DNA of 12,658 nt from Gemmatimonadota bacterium (GTDB lineage Bacteria > Gemmatimonadota > Gemmatimonadetes > Gemmatimonadales > GWC2-71-9). Made by a program: the position numbers and the translations under genes. This document shows positions 1-6,733 of this stretch, piece after piece (within the stretch, counting starts at the first letter, position 1; every line of letters starts with the position of its first letter). Below the pieces are notes generated by a model. The model made no database searches, was not told the origin of the DNA, and worked only from the letters and a program-made list of their open reading frames with translations. The DNA is taken from contig QHTW01000047.1 of assembly GCA_003220955.1 (NCBI GenBank), positions 7,892-20,549 on the forward strand, written 5' to 3'.

Positions 1-1593
1 CAGCAGCCGGTCGTGCAGCCGGTGTTCGACACGCGCCCGACGGGTGACGTGATTCTCAAGCTTTCCGGGAAGACCGGGACGTTCGAGGACTATCTCCAGG
101 GCAAGTGGCGCGCAAAGCACGCCACGAACTTCGATCAGTACTGGATGGACTCGTTGGCGAAGGGCGGGATCTACACGGAAGCTCCGACTCGCGCGGTGCG
201 GCTCGCGCCGAGCCTTTCGAGAATCAGCTTTGCCGCCCCTGCCGCCTCCGGCGGCCAGGATCAAGACGTCATCGTCTTCCCGCATCCGATTCTCCACGAT
301 GGCCGCGGCGCCAACAAGCCGTGGCTCCAGGAGCTTCCGGATCCGGTGTCGAAGATCGCGTGGCACAGCTGGGTCGAGGTACATCCTGACACGGCGGCGA
401 AATGGGGTCTCGCGACCGGTGATTTAATCCTGCTCAAGTCCTCGTTCGGGGCGCAGAAATTCCCCGCCTGGATCACGCGCTCGGTCCGTCCCGACGTGCT
501 CGCGGTGCCGACGGGGCAGGGCCATACCGCCTACGGCCGGTACGCCAAGGACCGCTCGGCCAACGCGTTCGAGCTGCTCGGCGCGCAGGCGAACGACTAC
601 GGCGGCCGCAACTTCGGCGTGCGCGCAAGCGCCACGAAGACCGGCGAGCATCGCAAGATCGTCACGACCGAAGGCGGGCCACGCGAGCTAGGGTTAGGGA
701 CGACCGAGGTCCTCCCGCTCGCGCGGGCGAAAGCGCTGCATCCGGGCGACCACCCGTTCCACTTCGAAGAGACGCCCGAGTACGCCAAGGAAGCCGTCGA
801 ATGGTGGGGCGAGCGCCAGCATGAGAAGGCGTCGATCGGGAACTACCGCGGCGAGCATCCGCGCTGGGGTCTCGCGATCGATCTGTCGAAGTGCACGGGC
901 TGCGGCGCCTGCGTGACGGCGTGCTACGCCGAAAACAACATCGCGACCGTGGGCGAGGAGCTGATGCAACGCGGCCGCGAATTGTCGTGGATGCGGCTGG
1001 AGCGGTACTGGCGCACCGACGAGCACGGCAACCCGCAGGGTGCGGTGAACGAACCGATGTTGTGCCAGCAGTGCGGCAACGCGCCGTGCGAGCCGGTCTG
1101 CCCCGTGTACGCCGCCTATCACACGCCCGACGGCCTCAACGGCCAGGTCTACAACCGCTGCGTCGGCACGCGCTATTGCTCCAACAACTGCCCCTACAAG
1201 GTCCGCTACTTCAACTGGTACAACTACGCCGAGCGCGGCGGGCAGTACGAGGCTTTCCCCGAGCCGCTCTCGATGCTCCTGAACCCCGACGTCACGGTGC
1301 GGGAAAAGGGCGTCATGGAAAAATGCACGTTCTGCGTGCAGCGCATCCGCGGTGCGCAAAACCAGGCTCGCCTCGAGAATCGGAACGTGCGCGACGGCGA
1401 CATCGTCACGGCATGCGCGCAGACCTGTCCGTCCGAAGCGATCGTGTTCGGCGACCTCAACGACCGGAACTCCCGCGTTTTCGAGCTCGCCGGCAATCCG
1501 CGCGGCTATCATGTGCTCGCCGGCCTGAACACCAAACCCGCGATCACCTATCTCGCGCGCGTCGTCGCGCACGAGACGCCGAGTCATGGCTGA
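1..1593 (+). CDS. actB: Alternative complex III iron-sulfur subunit ActB, C-terminal 530 residues (5' end cut by window)
   Basis: This is the iron-sulfur subunit of alternative complex III, a quinol:electron-acceptor oxidoreductase; it carries electrons from the quinol site towards the cytochrome subunits on the periplasmic side. The frame is open from base 1, so the start lies upstream; full-length relatives are about 1000 residues. Visible residues 1-250 are the end of the molybdopterin-oxidoreductase-like domain, including the family stretch NKPWLQELPDP. Residues 290-480 are a four-cluster ferredoxin domain with 15 cysteines: C298/301/304/308, C355/358/363/367, C387/393/397 and C442/445/472/476. 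That count fits three 4Fe-4S clusters and one 3Fe-4S cluster, as described for this family. In ActB the molybdopterin domain is known to have lost its cofactor; the fragment alone cannot show this. The stop overlaps the actC start by 8 nt. Confidence 0.93.
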   Translation, partial: QQPVVQPVFDTRPTGDVILKLSGKTGTFEDYLQGKWRAKHATNFDQYWMDSLAKGGIYTEAPTRAVRLAPSLSRISFAAPAASGGQDQDVIVFPHPILHDGRGANKPWLQELPDPVSKIAWHSWVEVHPDTAAKWGLATGDLILLKSSFGAQKFPAWITRSVRPDVLAVPTGQGHTAYGRYAKDRSANAFELLGAQANDYGGRNFGVRASATKTGEHRKIVTTEGGPRELGLGTTEVLPLARAKALHPGDHPFHFEETPEYAKEAVEWWGERQHEKASIGNYRGEHPRWGLAIDLSKCTGCGACVTACYAENNIATVGEELMQRGRELSWMRLERYWRTDEHGNPQGAVNEPMLCQQCGNAPCEPVCPVYAAYHTPDGLNGQVYNRCVGTRYCSNNCPYKVRYFNWYNYAERGGQYEAFPEPLSMLLNPDVTVREKGVMEKCTFCVQRIRGAQNQARLENRNVRDGDIVTACAQTCPSEAIVFGDLNDRNSRVFELAGNPRGYHVLAGLNTKPAITYLARVVAHETPSHG

Positions 1594-2956
1594 GACGACG
1601 CAAGCGCCCCCCCCGCCGTCGCGGCTGACCTACGATTACGTCACGCGCACCATCGCGCGGACGCTCGGCAACCCGACGCGTGGCTATTTCCTGCTGCTGG
1701 GCGCGGCAGTCGGGCTGCTCGCGCTCGGCATCATCACGCTGCTGTTCCTCATCCGCTACGGACTCGGGCTCGCCGGGTACTCGCACCCGGTGTACTGGGC
1801 CGTTTTCATCACCTGTTTCGTCTTCTGGGTCGGTATCGCGCACTCGGGGACGCTGATCTCGGCGATCCTGTTCCTGTTCCGTTCGGGCTGGCGCACGGCC
1901 GTGTATCGCACGGCCGAAGCGATGACGGTGTTCGCGGTGATGACGGCGGGACTGTTCCCGCTGATTCACATCGGGCGGCAGTGGTACTTCTACTGGCTGA
2001 TTCCGTATCCCAACGAGCGCGGACTCTGGCCCAACTTCAAGTCGCCGCTCATCTGGGACGAGTTTGCAATCGGGACGTACTTCACCGTCTCGACCGTGTT
2101 TCTGATCATGGGTCTGATCCCCGACATCGCCGCGGTGCGCGACCTGGCGACGGGGTGGCGCAAGAAGCTGTACGCGATCACGGCGCTCGGCTGGACCGGT
2201 GCGAACGAGCAGTGGCGCCACTACACGCGCGGCTATCTGTATCTCGCCGCGCTCGCGACGCCGCTCGTGCTGTCGGTACACAGCGTGGTGTCCTGGGACT
2301 TTGCGATGGCGATCGTCCCGGGCTGGCACGCGACGCTGTTCGCGCCCTATTTCGTGGCCGGCGCGATTTACTCGGGGTGCGGCATGGTGATCACCCTGCT
2401 CACGCCGATCCGCAAGCTCTTTCAGTTGGAAGAAGTCATCACGGTCCATCACTTCGAGAACCTCGCCAAGTTGTGCCTGCTGACCGGCTCGATCGTCAGC
2501 TTCTCGTACCTGACCGAGAACTTCGTCGCCTGGTTCAGCGGCAATCCAGCCGAGCGCGCGGCGTTCTGGTATCGCGCCTTCGGGCCGTATTGGTGGGCGA
2601 GCTGGACGATGAACATCTGCAACGGCTTGCTGCCCTGGCTGCTGTGGTCCAAGAGAGTGCGCACGAACATCACCGCATTGTTCGTGATTTCGATCTTCGT
2701 CAACATCGGCATGTGGTTCGAACGGTACGTGATCATCGTGGTGTCGCTCGCGGGCGAGCCCTACACGACCTGGACGAACGCCGTTTATAACCCGACTTGG
2801 GCGGACTGGGGCATCATGGCCGGCAGTTTCGGCTGGTTCTTCATGTGGTTCCTGCTGTTTGTGAAGAACTTCCCGGCTGTGGCGATCTCGGAAGTGAAGG
2901 AAGTGCTCGCGGCGCCGATGCGGCAGAAAGCGCGTGCGGGAGTTCAGCACACATGA
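1586..2956 (+). CDS. actC: Alternative complex III membrane subunit ActC (NrfD/PsrC-like)
   Basis: This 456-residue polytopic inner-membrane protein of the NrfD/PsrC family should form a quinol-oxidising site of the complex beside ActB. About ten hydrophobic segments are spread along the chain. Family-typical stretches include FWVGIAHSGTLISA (near residue 85), HIGRQWYFYW (near 130), SWDFA followed by PGWHATLFAPYFVAGA (near 235-260), and SYLTENFVAWFSG (near 310). The N-terminus is a short proline-rich cytoplasmic tail, partly encoded by a run of eight C at 1607-1614. The ATG at 1586 lies inside the end of actB (8 nt overlap), and the stop overlaps the actD ATG in an ATGA, so translation of B, C and D is probably coupled. 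The length is normal and the frame is intact. Confidence 0.93.
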   Translation: MAETTQAPPPPSRLTYDYVTRTIARTLGNPTRGYFLLLGAAVGLLALGIITLLFLIRYGLGLAGYSHPVYWAVFITCFVFWVGIAHSGTLISAILFLFRSGWRTAVYRTAEAMTVFAVMTAGLFPLIHIGRQWYFYWLIPYPNERGLWPNFKSPLIWDEFAIGTYFTVSTVFLIMGLIPDIAAVRDLATGWRKKLYAITALGWTGANEQWRHYTRGYLYLAALATPLVLSVHSVVSWDFAMAIVPGWHATLFAPYFVAGAIYSGCGMVITLLTPIRKLFQLEEVITVHHFENLAKLCLLTGSIVSFSYLTENFVAWFSGNPAERAAFWYRAFGPYWWASWTMNICNGLLPWLLWSKRVRTNITALFVISIFVNIGMWFERYVIIVVSLAGEPYTTWTNAVYNPTWADWGIMAGSFGWFFMWFLLFVKNFPAVAISEVKEVLAAPMRQKARAGVQHT

Positions 2957-3516
2957 CGACGCACCTGCGCCTGCCGCTCCCCAAGCCGCTGCAAGACATC
3001 ATTCACCCGCCGCCAACCCCCGGCGTGCTGGGTGTCTTCTCGTATCTCGACACGACGGTCGACGCCATCAAGAAGCTGCGCGCCGCCGGGCACACCGACT
3101 TCACCGTCTATTCGCCCGTCCCGCGTCACGAGATCGAGGACGCGCTGGGCCAGGCGGTGAGTCCCGTGCGGATGTTCACGCTCATCGGCGGGATCGCCGG
3201 CTGCGCCATCGGCGCCTGGCTGACGCTCTGGATGTCATACGACTGGCCCATCGTGGTCGGCGGCAAGCCGGTCGGCTCGGTGCCGCCGTACGTCGTCATC
3301 ATGTTCGAGATGACGATCCTGTTCGGCGCGCTGTCCACCATCCTCGGTATCCTCTTCAATGCGGCGTTTGCCGCGCGCCGTCTGGGGACGGTCCAGTACG
3401 ATGAGCGGTTCACCAACGACCGCTTCGGGATCTTCGTGCCCACGGTGTCCGATAAGGCGTCACCGGTCGAGAAGCTGTTGCGCGATGCCGGCGCGGAGGA
3501 GGTGCGCCGTGGCTAG
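2953..3516 (+). CDS. actD: Alternative complex III subunit ActD (DUF3341 family)
   Basis: This 187-residue membrane subunit of alternative complex III has no cofactor of its own; in known structures this subunit packs against the core membrane subunits. The N-terminal 75 residues form a soluble domain starting at GVLGVFSYLDTTVDAIKKL, typical of DUF3341. Two transmembrane helices follow, at about residues 74-98 (ending LTLWMSYDW) and 115-137 (from YVVIMFEMTILFGALSTILG). They are joined by a short loop containing VVGGKPVGSVPPY. A C-terminal soluble stretch includes the family-typical DRFGIFV. The ATG at 2953 overlaps the actC stop by 4 nt. A weak GGGAG lies about ten bases upstream. The stop overlaps the GTG of actE by 8 nt. 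Confidence 0.92.
   Translation: MTTHLRLPLPKPLQDIIHPPPTPGVLGVFSYLDTTVDAIKKLRAAGHTDFTVYSPVPRHEIEDALGQAVSPVRMFTLIGGIAGCAIGAWLTLWMSYDWPIVVGGKPVGSVPPYVVIMFEMTILFGALSTILGILFNAAFAARRLGTVQYDERFTNDRFGIFVPTVSDKASPVEKLLRDAGAEEVRRG
3495..3502 (+). promoter_or_regulatory. Shine-Dalgarno site of actE
   Basis: GGAGGAGG lies six bases before the GTG at 3509, within the last codons of actD. It decides the actE start: an ATG further upstream in the same frame (3359) would read through actD and delete the lipoprotein signal from the N-terminus. Confidence 0.8.
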
Positions 3517-4042
3517 GCGCGCGCTGCTCGTCGCGGCGCTCGCGCTGCTCAGCGCGTGCGACCCCGACACCGTCGTCCACAAGGTCGGCTGGTTCGCGAC
3601 GATGCGGCACCAGCGCAACATCAAGCCGTACGCCCGGCCCATTCCGCCGGTCGAGGGCGCGGTTCCGGTCGCCGGCGCGGAGCTCCCGCTGACGCGGGAG
3701 CTCGCCGATCGGCTGGCGAATCCACGGACGCGCACCGCCGAGTCGCTGAATCGTGGGCAGTGGGTCTTTCAGACCTATTGCCAGGTGTGTCATGGCGAGC
3801 GCGGCCAGGGCGATGGTCCCGTGTCGCTGGCCGGCGGTGGCCCGTTCCCTGGCGTGCCGTCGCTCGTCGATCCGACGCGCCCCAAGATGACAGACGGCGC
3901 CATCTACGGCATGATCGTCGAAGCGCAGCGCATGGGCCGCGGCCTCATGCCGCGCTATGGCGACAAGATCCACGGCAACGATCGCTGGGATCTGGTGAAC
4001 TACGTGCGCAACTTGCAGCTCAACGCCCGGGGTAACCGGTGA
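3509..4042 (+). CDS. actE: Alternative complex III monoheme cytochrome c lipoprotein ActE
   Basis: This 177-residue monoheme cytochrome c passes electrons from the complex to a periplasmic acceptor. The GTG start is set by the GGAGGAGG six bases upstream. It opens with a lipoprotein signal peptide: positive residues at 3-4, a hydrophobic core, and lipobox L14-S-A-C17, so the mature protein should be anchored by a lipidated Cys17. The linker resembles other ActE proteins. The heme-binding motif CQVCH lies at about residues 91-95, with HGERGQGDGPV just after it. The MPRYGDKI segment near residue 148 supplies the probable axial methionine. The C-terminal helix WDLVNYVRNLQ is typical of small class I cytochromes c. 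The stop overlaps the actF GTG by 4 nt (GTGA). Confidence 0.92.
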   Translation: MARRALLVAALALLSACDPDTVVHKVGWFATMRHQRNIKPYARPIPPVEGAVPVAGAELPLTRELADRLANPRTRTAESLNRGQWVFQTYCQVCHGERGQGDGPVSLAGGGPFPGVPSLVDPTRPKMTDGAIYGMIVEAQRMGRGLMPRYGDKIHGNDRWDLVNYVRNLQLNARGNR

Positions 4043-5247
4043 GCGTCGCGGTCGCCAGCAGATCCGATCTCGTTCAGAAGGCGCGCCAGGCTCCGATCGC
4101 GCGCTTCGCGCTGTTTGGCGCCATCGCGGCGATTCTCGGCGGTATTGTGCTCGTCGGGGGACTCATCAGCGGGCATCCCGAGCGGACGTGGTGGGCCTAC
4201 CACGCGAATTTCATGTTCTGGGTTGGACTCGCGCAGGGCATGGTCGTGTTCGCCGCGGTGCTGAAGCTCGCCAAGGGCCACTGGGGCGGCGTCGTCATTC
4301 GGTTTGCGGAAGCTGCCGCCGCCTTCACCACGGTCGCGGTGGTCCTCTTCATCGGACTCGTCATCGGCCGCCAATACATCTTTACCTGGATTCACGAGCC
4401 GCGACCCGACGTCGCCTGGTGGCTCACCAGCAAGTGGTTTTTTCTCCGCAACGGCGCGATCCTGGTCATCTTGTCCTGGTTGTCCTGGCGTTTCGTGCGT
4501 CACGACACCGCGCCCGACGCGCGTGAGCTGGAGAGCGGCGAAGTCGTCGCGCGTCTCACCGACTCAGGCGTCATCGCGCGCGACGCCGCGATCTTGGTGC
4601 TCGCCTATGCCTTCGGGCACAGCCTGCTCGCGTTCGATTTGATCATGTCGCTGGCACAGAAGTGGGTGAGCAACCTGTTCGGCGCGTTCTACTTCATGGG
4701 CAGCTTCCTGGCCGCGCTCATGATGCTGGCCGTGCTCGCCATCACGCTGCGCCGCGCCATGGGCCTCGCCAGTATCTATACTGAGCGCCAGCAGCACGAC
4801 CTCGGCAAGCTCTGTTTCGGCTTCACCGTGTTCTGGGCATACCTGATGTGGTCGCAGTTCCTCGTCATCTGGTACGGCAATCTGCCCGAGGAGACGTATT
4901 TCATCTTTTACCGTCTGACGGGGGCGTGGCGACCGGTCGGGATCACAGTGTTCTTCTGCGTCTTCCTGATCCCGTTTATCGGGTTGCTCGGCGTGAAACC
5001 GAAGAAGTTTTCGCCGACAATGGTGGGCTTCGCGCTCGTGAGTCTCTTCGGGATCTGGCTCGAGCGCTATCTCGAGGTCGTGCCCTCGATCAATGGCGGC
5101 AAGGGTCCCGCCATCGGCCTGACCGAAGCGGGGGTGACGCTGTTTTTCGCGGGACTCTTCTTCCTCTCGTGGGGCTGGTTCGCTGGCCGCTATCCGATCA
5201 TCTCCCCCCGTCTCGCCGCCGACGCGTTGCAACGTGAGCAGCACTAG
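4039..5247 (+). CDS. actF: Alternative complex III membrane subunit ActF (second NrfD-like subunit)
   Basis: This 402-residue polytopic membrane protein is the second large hydrophobic subunit of alternative complex III, distantly related to ActC. It is named as the second quinone-binding subunit in many genomes, although activity at this site is less certain than in ActC. About ten hydrophobic segments are visible. Family-like stretches include YHANFMFWVGLAQGMVVF (near residue 55), an SKWFFLRNG segment (near 130), LLAFDLIMSLAQKWVSNLFG (near 197), HDLGKLCFGFTVFWAYLMWS (near 255), and a C-terminal IWLERYLEVVPS region. The GTG start at 4039 overlaps the actE stop; no strong ribosome binding site is visible, as expected for translational coupling. 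It is the last gene of the operon seen here, and no hairpin terminator follows it. Confidence 0.92.
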   Translation: MSVAVASRSDLVQKARQAPIARFALFGAIAAILGGIVLVGGLISGHPERTWWAYHANFMFWVGLAQGMVVFAAVLKLAKGHWGGVVIRFAEAAAAFTTVAVVLFIGLVIGRQYIFTWIHEPRPDVAWWLTSKWFFLRNGAILVILSWLSWRFVRHDTAPDARELESGEVVARLTDSGVIARDAAILVLAYAFGHSLLAFDLIMSLAQKWVSNLFGAFYFMGSFLAALMMLAVLAITLRRAMGLASIYTERQQHDLGKLCFGFTVFWAYLMWSQFLVIWYGNLPEETYFIFYRLTGAWRPVGITVFFCVFLIPFIGLLGVKPKKFSPTMVGFALVSLFGIWLERYLEVVPSINGGKGPAIGLTEAGVTLFFAGLFFLSWGWFAGRYPIISPRLAADALQREQH

Positions 5248-5312
5248 CTTTCAGATACAGAAGTAATTACATCAAATAGTCTTCTTACGTTGTTTTCCTC
5301 ACCGCGTGGAGG
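5248..5312 (+). promoter_or_regulatory. AT-rich leader and ribosome binding site of the cupredoxin gene
   Basis: The 71-base gap after actF is about 41% GC, and its first 53 bases about 32%, far below the GC-rich genes around it. This is what a promoter region looks like in such a genome. GGAGG at 5308-5312 lies six bases before the ATG at 5319 and is a good Shine-Dalgarno site. I cannot assign -35 and -10 boxes with confidence. No stem followed by a T run is present to end the act transcript, so some readthrough from act is possible. Confidence 0.45.
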
Positions 5313-5318
5313 CCTGTT

Positions 5319-5726
5319 ATGTCATTGAGTCGTTTGCTGGCGATTGCGGCGATCGCGTTAGCAGCAGCCTGTGGCAGTAGCACGGGGACCAATCCCCCGC
5401 CTCCTCCACCACCACCTCCAGCCCCTCCGCCGCCTCCACCGCCGCCACCCGCTCCGACGCTTTCGGTGTCCGTGGCAGACAACTCATTCACCCCGTCGAA
5501 CGGGCCGCTGTTGAGCGGTGGCACCGTCACGTGGACTTGGACCGGTGCGAACAATCACAACATCACGTTTGAAGACGGCCAAGGAAACGCAGCTAACCAG
5601 ATGACTGGCACACACACGCGGACTTTCCCCACCGTGACCACCGCGACCACGTTTCGCTATCGCTGTACGAACCACTCGACCGCTTTCGGCAGCGGGATGT
5701 CGGGTCAAATCGTTGTGACACCGTAA
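5319..5726 (+). CDS. Lipoprotein cupredoxin (plastocyanin-like blue copper protein) on a proline stalk
   Basis: This 135-residue predicted periplasmic type 1 copper electron carrier begins with a lipoprotein signal: Arg5, a hydrophobic core, and C18 in an L-A-A-A-C context, an acceptable but weak lipobox. Residues 26-46 are a rigid stalk of nine prolines, one alanine, nine prolines, then Ala-Pro. Residues 47-135 form a cupredoxin domain with all four expected copper ligands: H80 (in NNHNITF), C116, H119 and M127 (CTNHSTAFGSGM). The C-x2-H-x7-M spacing has a longer last loop than classical plastocyanin. The gene follows actF by 71 bases with its own Shine-Dalgarno site, so it may be the electron acceptor of alternative complex III; this is inference from position. 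A non-redox copper-binding role is possible. Confidence 0.85.
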   Translation: MSLSRLLAIAAIALAAACGSSTGTNPPPPPPPPPAPPPPPPPPPAPTLSVSVADNSFTPSNGPLLSGGTVTWTWTGANNHNITFEDGQGNAANQMTGTHTRTFPTVTTATTFRYRCTNHSTAFGSGMSGQIVVTP

Positions 5727-5750
5727 GCATCGGGGAAGACGGTGAGAGTC

Positions 5751-5800
5751 AGCCGCGGCGCGCGTATGTTTGTCGCATGAACATTTGGCGCGTCGCGGCT
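5751..5800 (+). promoter_or_regulatory. Inverted repeat enclosing the xdhC start codon
   Basis: AGCCGCGGCGCG at 5751-5762 pairs with CGCGTCGCGGCT at 5789-5800: 12 base pairs with one G-U wobble. Inside the loop, ATGTT (5766-5770) pairs with AACAT (5780-5784). The xdhC ATG at 5777 then lies in the terminal nine-base loop. No Shine-Dalgarno sequence is visible. There is no T run, so it is not a classical intrinsic terminator. It could be a translational control hairpin, a DNA operator, or the 3' end structure of the cupredoxin mRNA. Confidence 0.45.
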
Positions 5801-6733
5801 GATTTAGCGACGGCCGGCACGCGAGGGGCGCTCGCGACGGTCGCGCGCGCCCGCGGCTCGACCCCCGTTCCGGCCGGCACCAAGATGCTCGTTGGGCCCG
5901 AAGGCCGGCTCCTCGGCTCCGTCGGCGGCGGGTGCGTGGAGGCGGAAGTCATCGGCGCCGCGCTCGACGCCCAGGCGCACCGCCGGCCCGCCCTCCTGAC
6001 GCATCATCTGAACGCCGACCTCGCCGGCGATCTCGGCCTCTCCTGCGGCGGCACCGTCGACATCTTCGTGGAGCCGCTCGTCGCGGACGAGGCGTACGTA
6101 CGTGTCCTCGAGACCGCCGCCGCCGCCGACTCAGGTTTGGTCCGTACCGCGACCGAGTGGAGCACGGGACCGGTGAAGACGTTCGAGCCTCTGCTTGCGC
6201 ACCGTTCCACCGCCGCCCCGGCGACACTCACGCGCGACGGTCGCTTTATGGAGGAGCGCCTGACGCTGGCACCACGCGTATTCGTCTTCGGGGCAGGGCA
6301 CGTCGGCGCGGCGATCGCGCGCGCCGCAGCAGCGGCAGGATTTCGCATCACGGTGATCGACGACCGCGCGGACTATGCGGACGCGTCCCGTTTCCCCGAC
6401 GGAGTCGCGGTCCTCGCGGGGGACGTGGATGCCGCGCTCACCCGCTACCCGCTCACGAGTGCAGACGCCGTGGTGATCGCGACCCGCGGGCATCGCAATG
6501 ACGCGCTCATCCTGGAGCGCGTGGCGCCCTCCGCGGCCGGATATGTCGGCCTGCTGGGAAGCCGCCGCAAGAAAATCGTGGTGACGAAGGGTCTGACCAG
6601 CGCGGGCGTGCCCGCAAAGAGCCTGCGCCGCGTGCGTGTGCCCGTCGGACTGGCGATCGGGGCGGTGACCCCCGAGGAAATCGCCGTGAGTGTCGTCGCC
6701 GAGCTGATCGCCTGGCGCCGGAGTGCCCGTTAG
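5777..6733 (+). CDS. XdhC/CoxI family molybdenum-cofactor chaperone
   Basis: This 318-residue cytoplasmic protein belongs to the XdhC/CoxI family, which binds molybdenum cofactor, helps its sulfuration and delivers it to xanthine-dehydrogenase-type hydroxylases. The N-terminal XdhC/CoxI domain (about 1-105) shows LATVARARGSTP, the GSVGGGCVEAEV block with Cys53, and LSCGGTVDIFVEPL with Cys90. The C-terminal Rossmann domain (about 165-310) has the dinucleotide motif G172-A-G-H-V-G177, then ITVIDDR, GLLGSRRKK and PVGLAIGAVTPEEIAVS. The ATG at 5777 gives the usual MxIW start of the family. No molybdenum hydroxylase subunit lies in the window, so the client is elsewhere. ActB is an unlikely client because that family has lost the cofactor. 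The stop overlaps that of the opposing anti-sigma gene. Confidence 0.88.
   Translation: MNIWRVAADLATAGTRGALATVARARGSTPVPAGTKMLVGPEGRLLGSVGGGCVEAEVIGAALDAQAHRRPALLTHHLNADLAGDLGLSCGGTVDIFVEPLVADEAYVRVLETAAAADSGLVRTATEWSTGPVKTFEPLLAHRSTAAPATLTRDGRFMEERLTLAPRVFVFGAGHVGAAIARAAAAAGFRITVIDDRADYADASRFPDGVAVLAGDVDAALTRYPLTSADAVVIATRGHRNDALILERVAPSAAGYVGLLGSRRKKIVVTKGLTSAGVPAKSLRRVRVPVGLAIGAVTPEEIAVSVVAELIAWRRSAR

Noticed and set aside
694..1587. Open frame of 297 codons on the minus strand opposite actB
   Set aside because: It is a shadow of the ferredoxin-domain coding sequence, with no domain and no ribosome binding site.
1544..2950. Long open frame (468 codons) on the minus strand opposite actC
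   Set aside because: It mirrors the codon pattern of actC in GC-rich DNA. The product is full of Arg, His, Asp and Glu with no recognisable domain, and actC is certain.
3359..3508. Upstream ATG extension of actE
   Set aside because: It would overlap half of actD and hide the lipoprotein signal; the GTG at 3509 has a strong Shine-Dalgarno site.
4564..5244. Open frame of 226 codons on the minus strand opposite actF
   Set aside because: It is a charged, domain-free shadow of a membrane protein gene.
5766..5780. Four-codon leader frame (Met-Phe-Val-Ala) ending in ATGA at the xdhC start
   Set aside because: It has no ribosome binding site and is too short to support alone; it is kept only as a remark on the hairpin.
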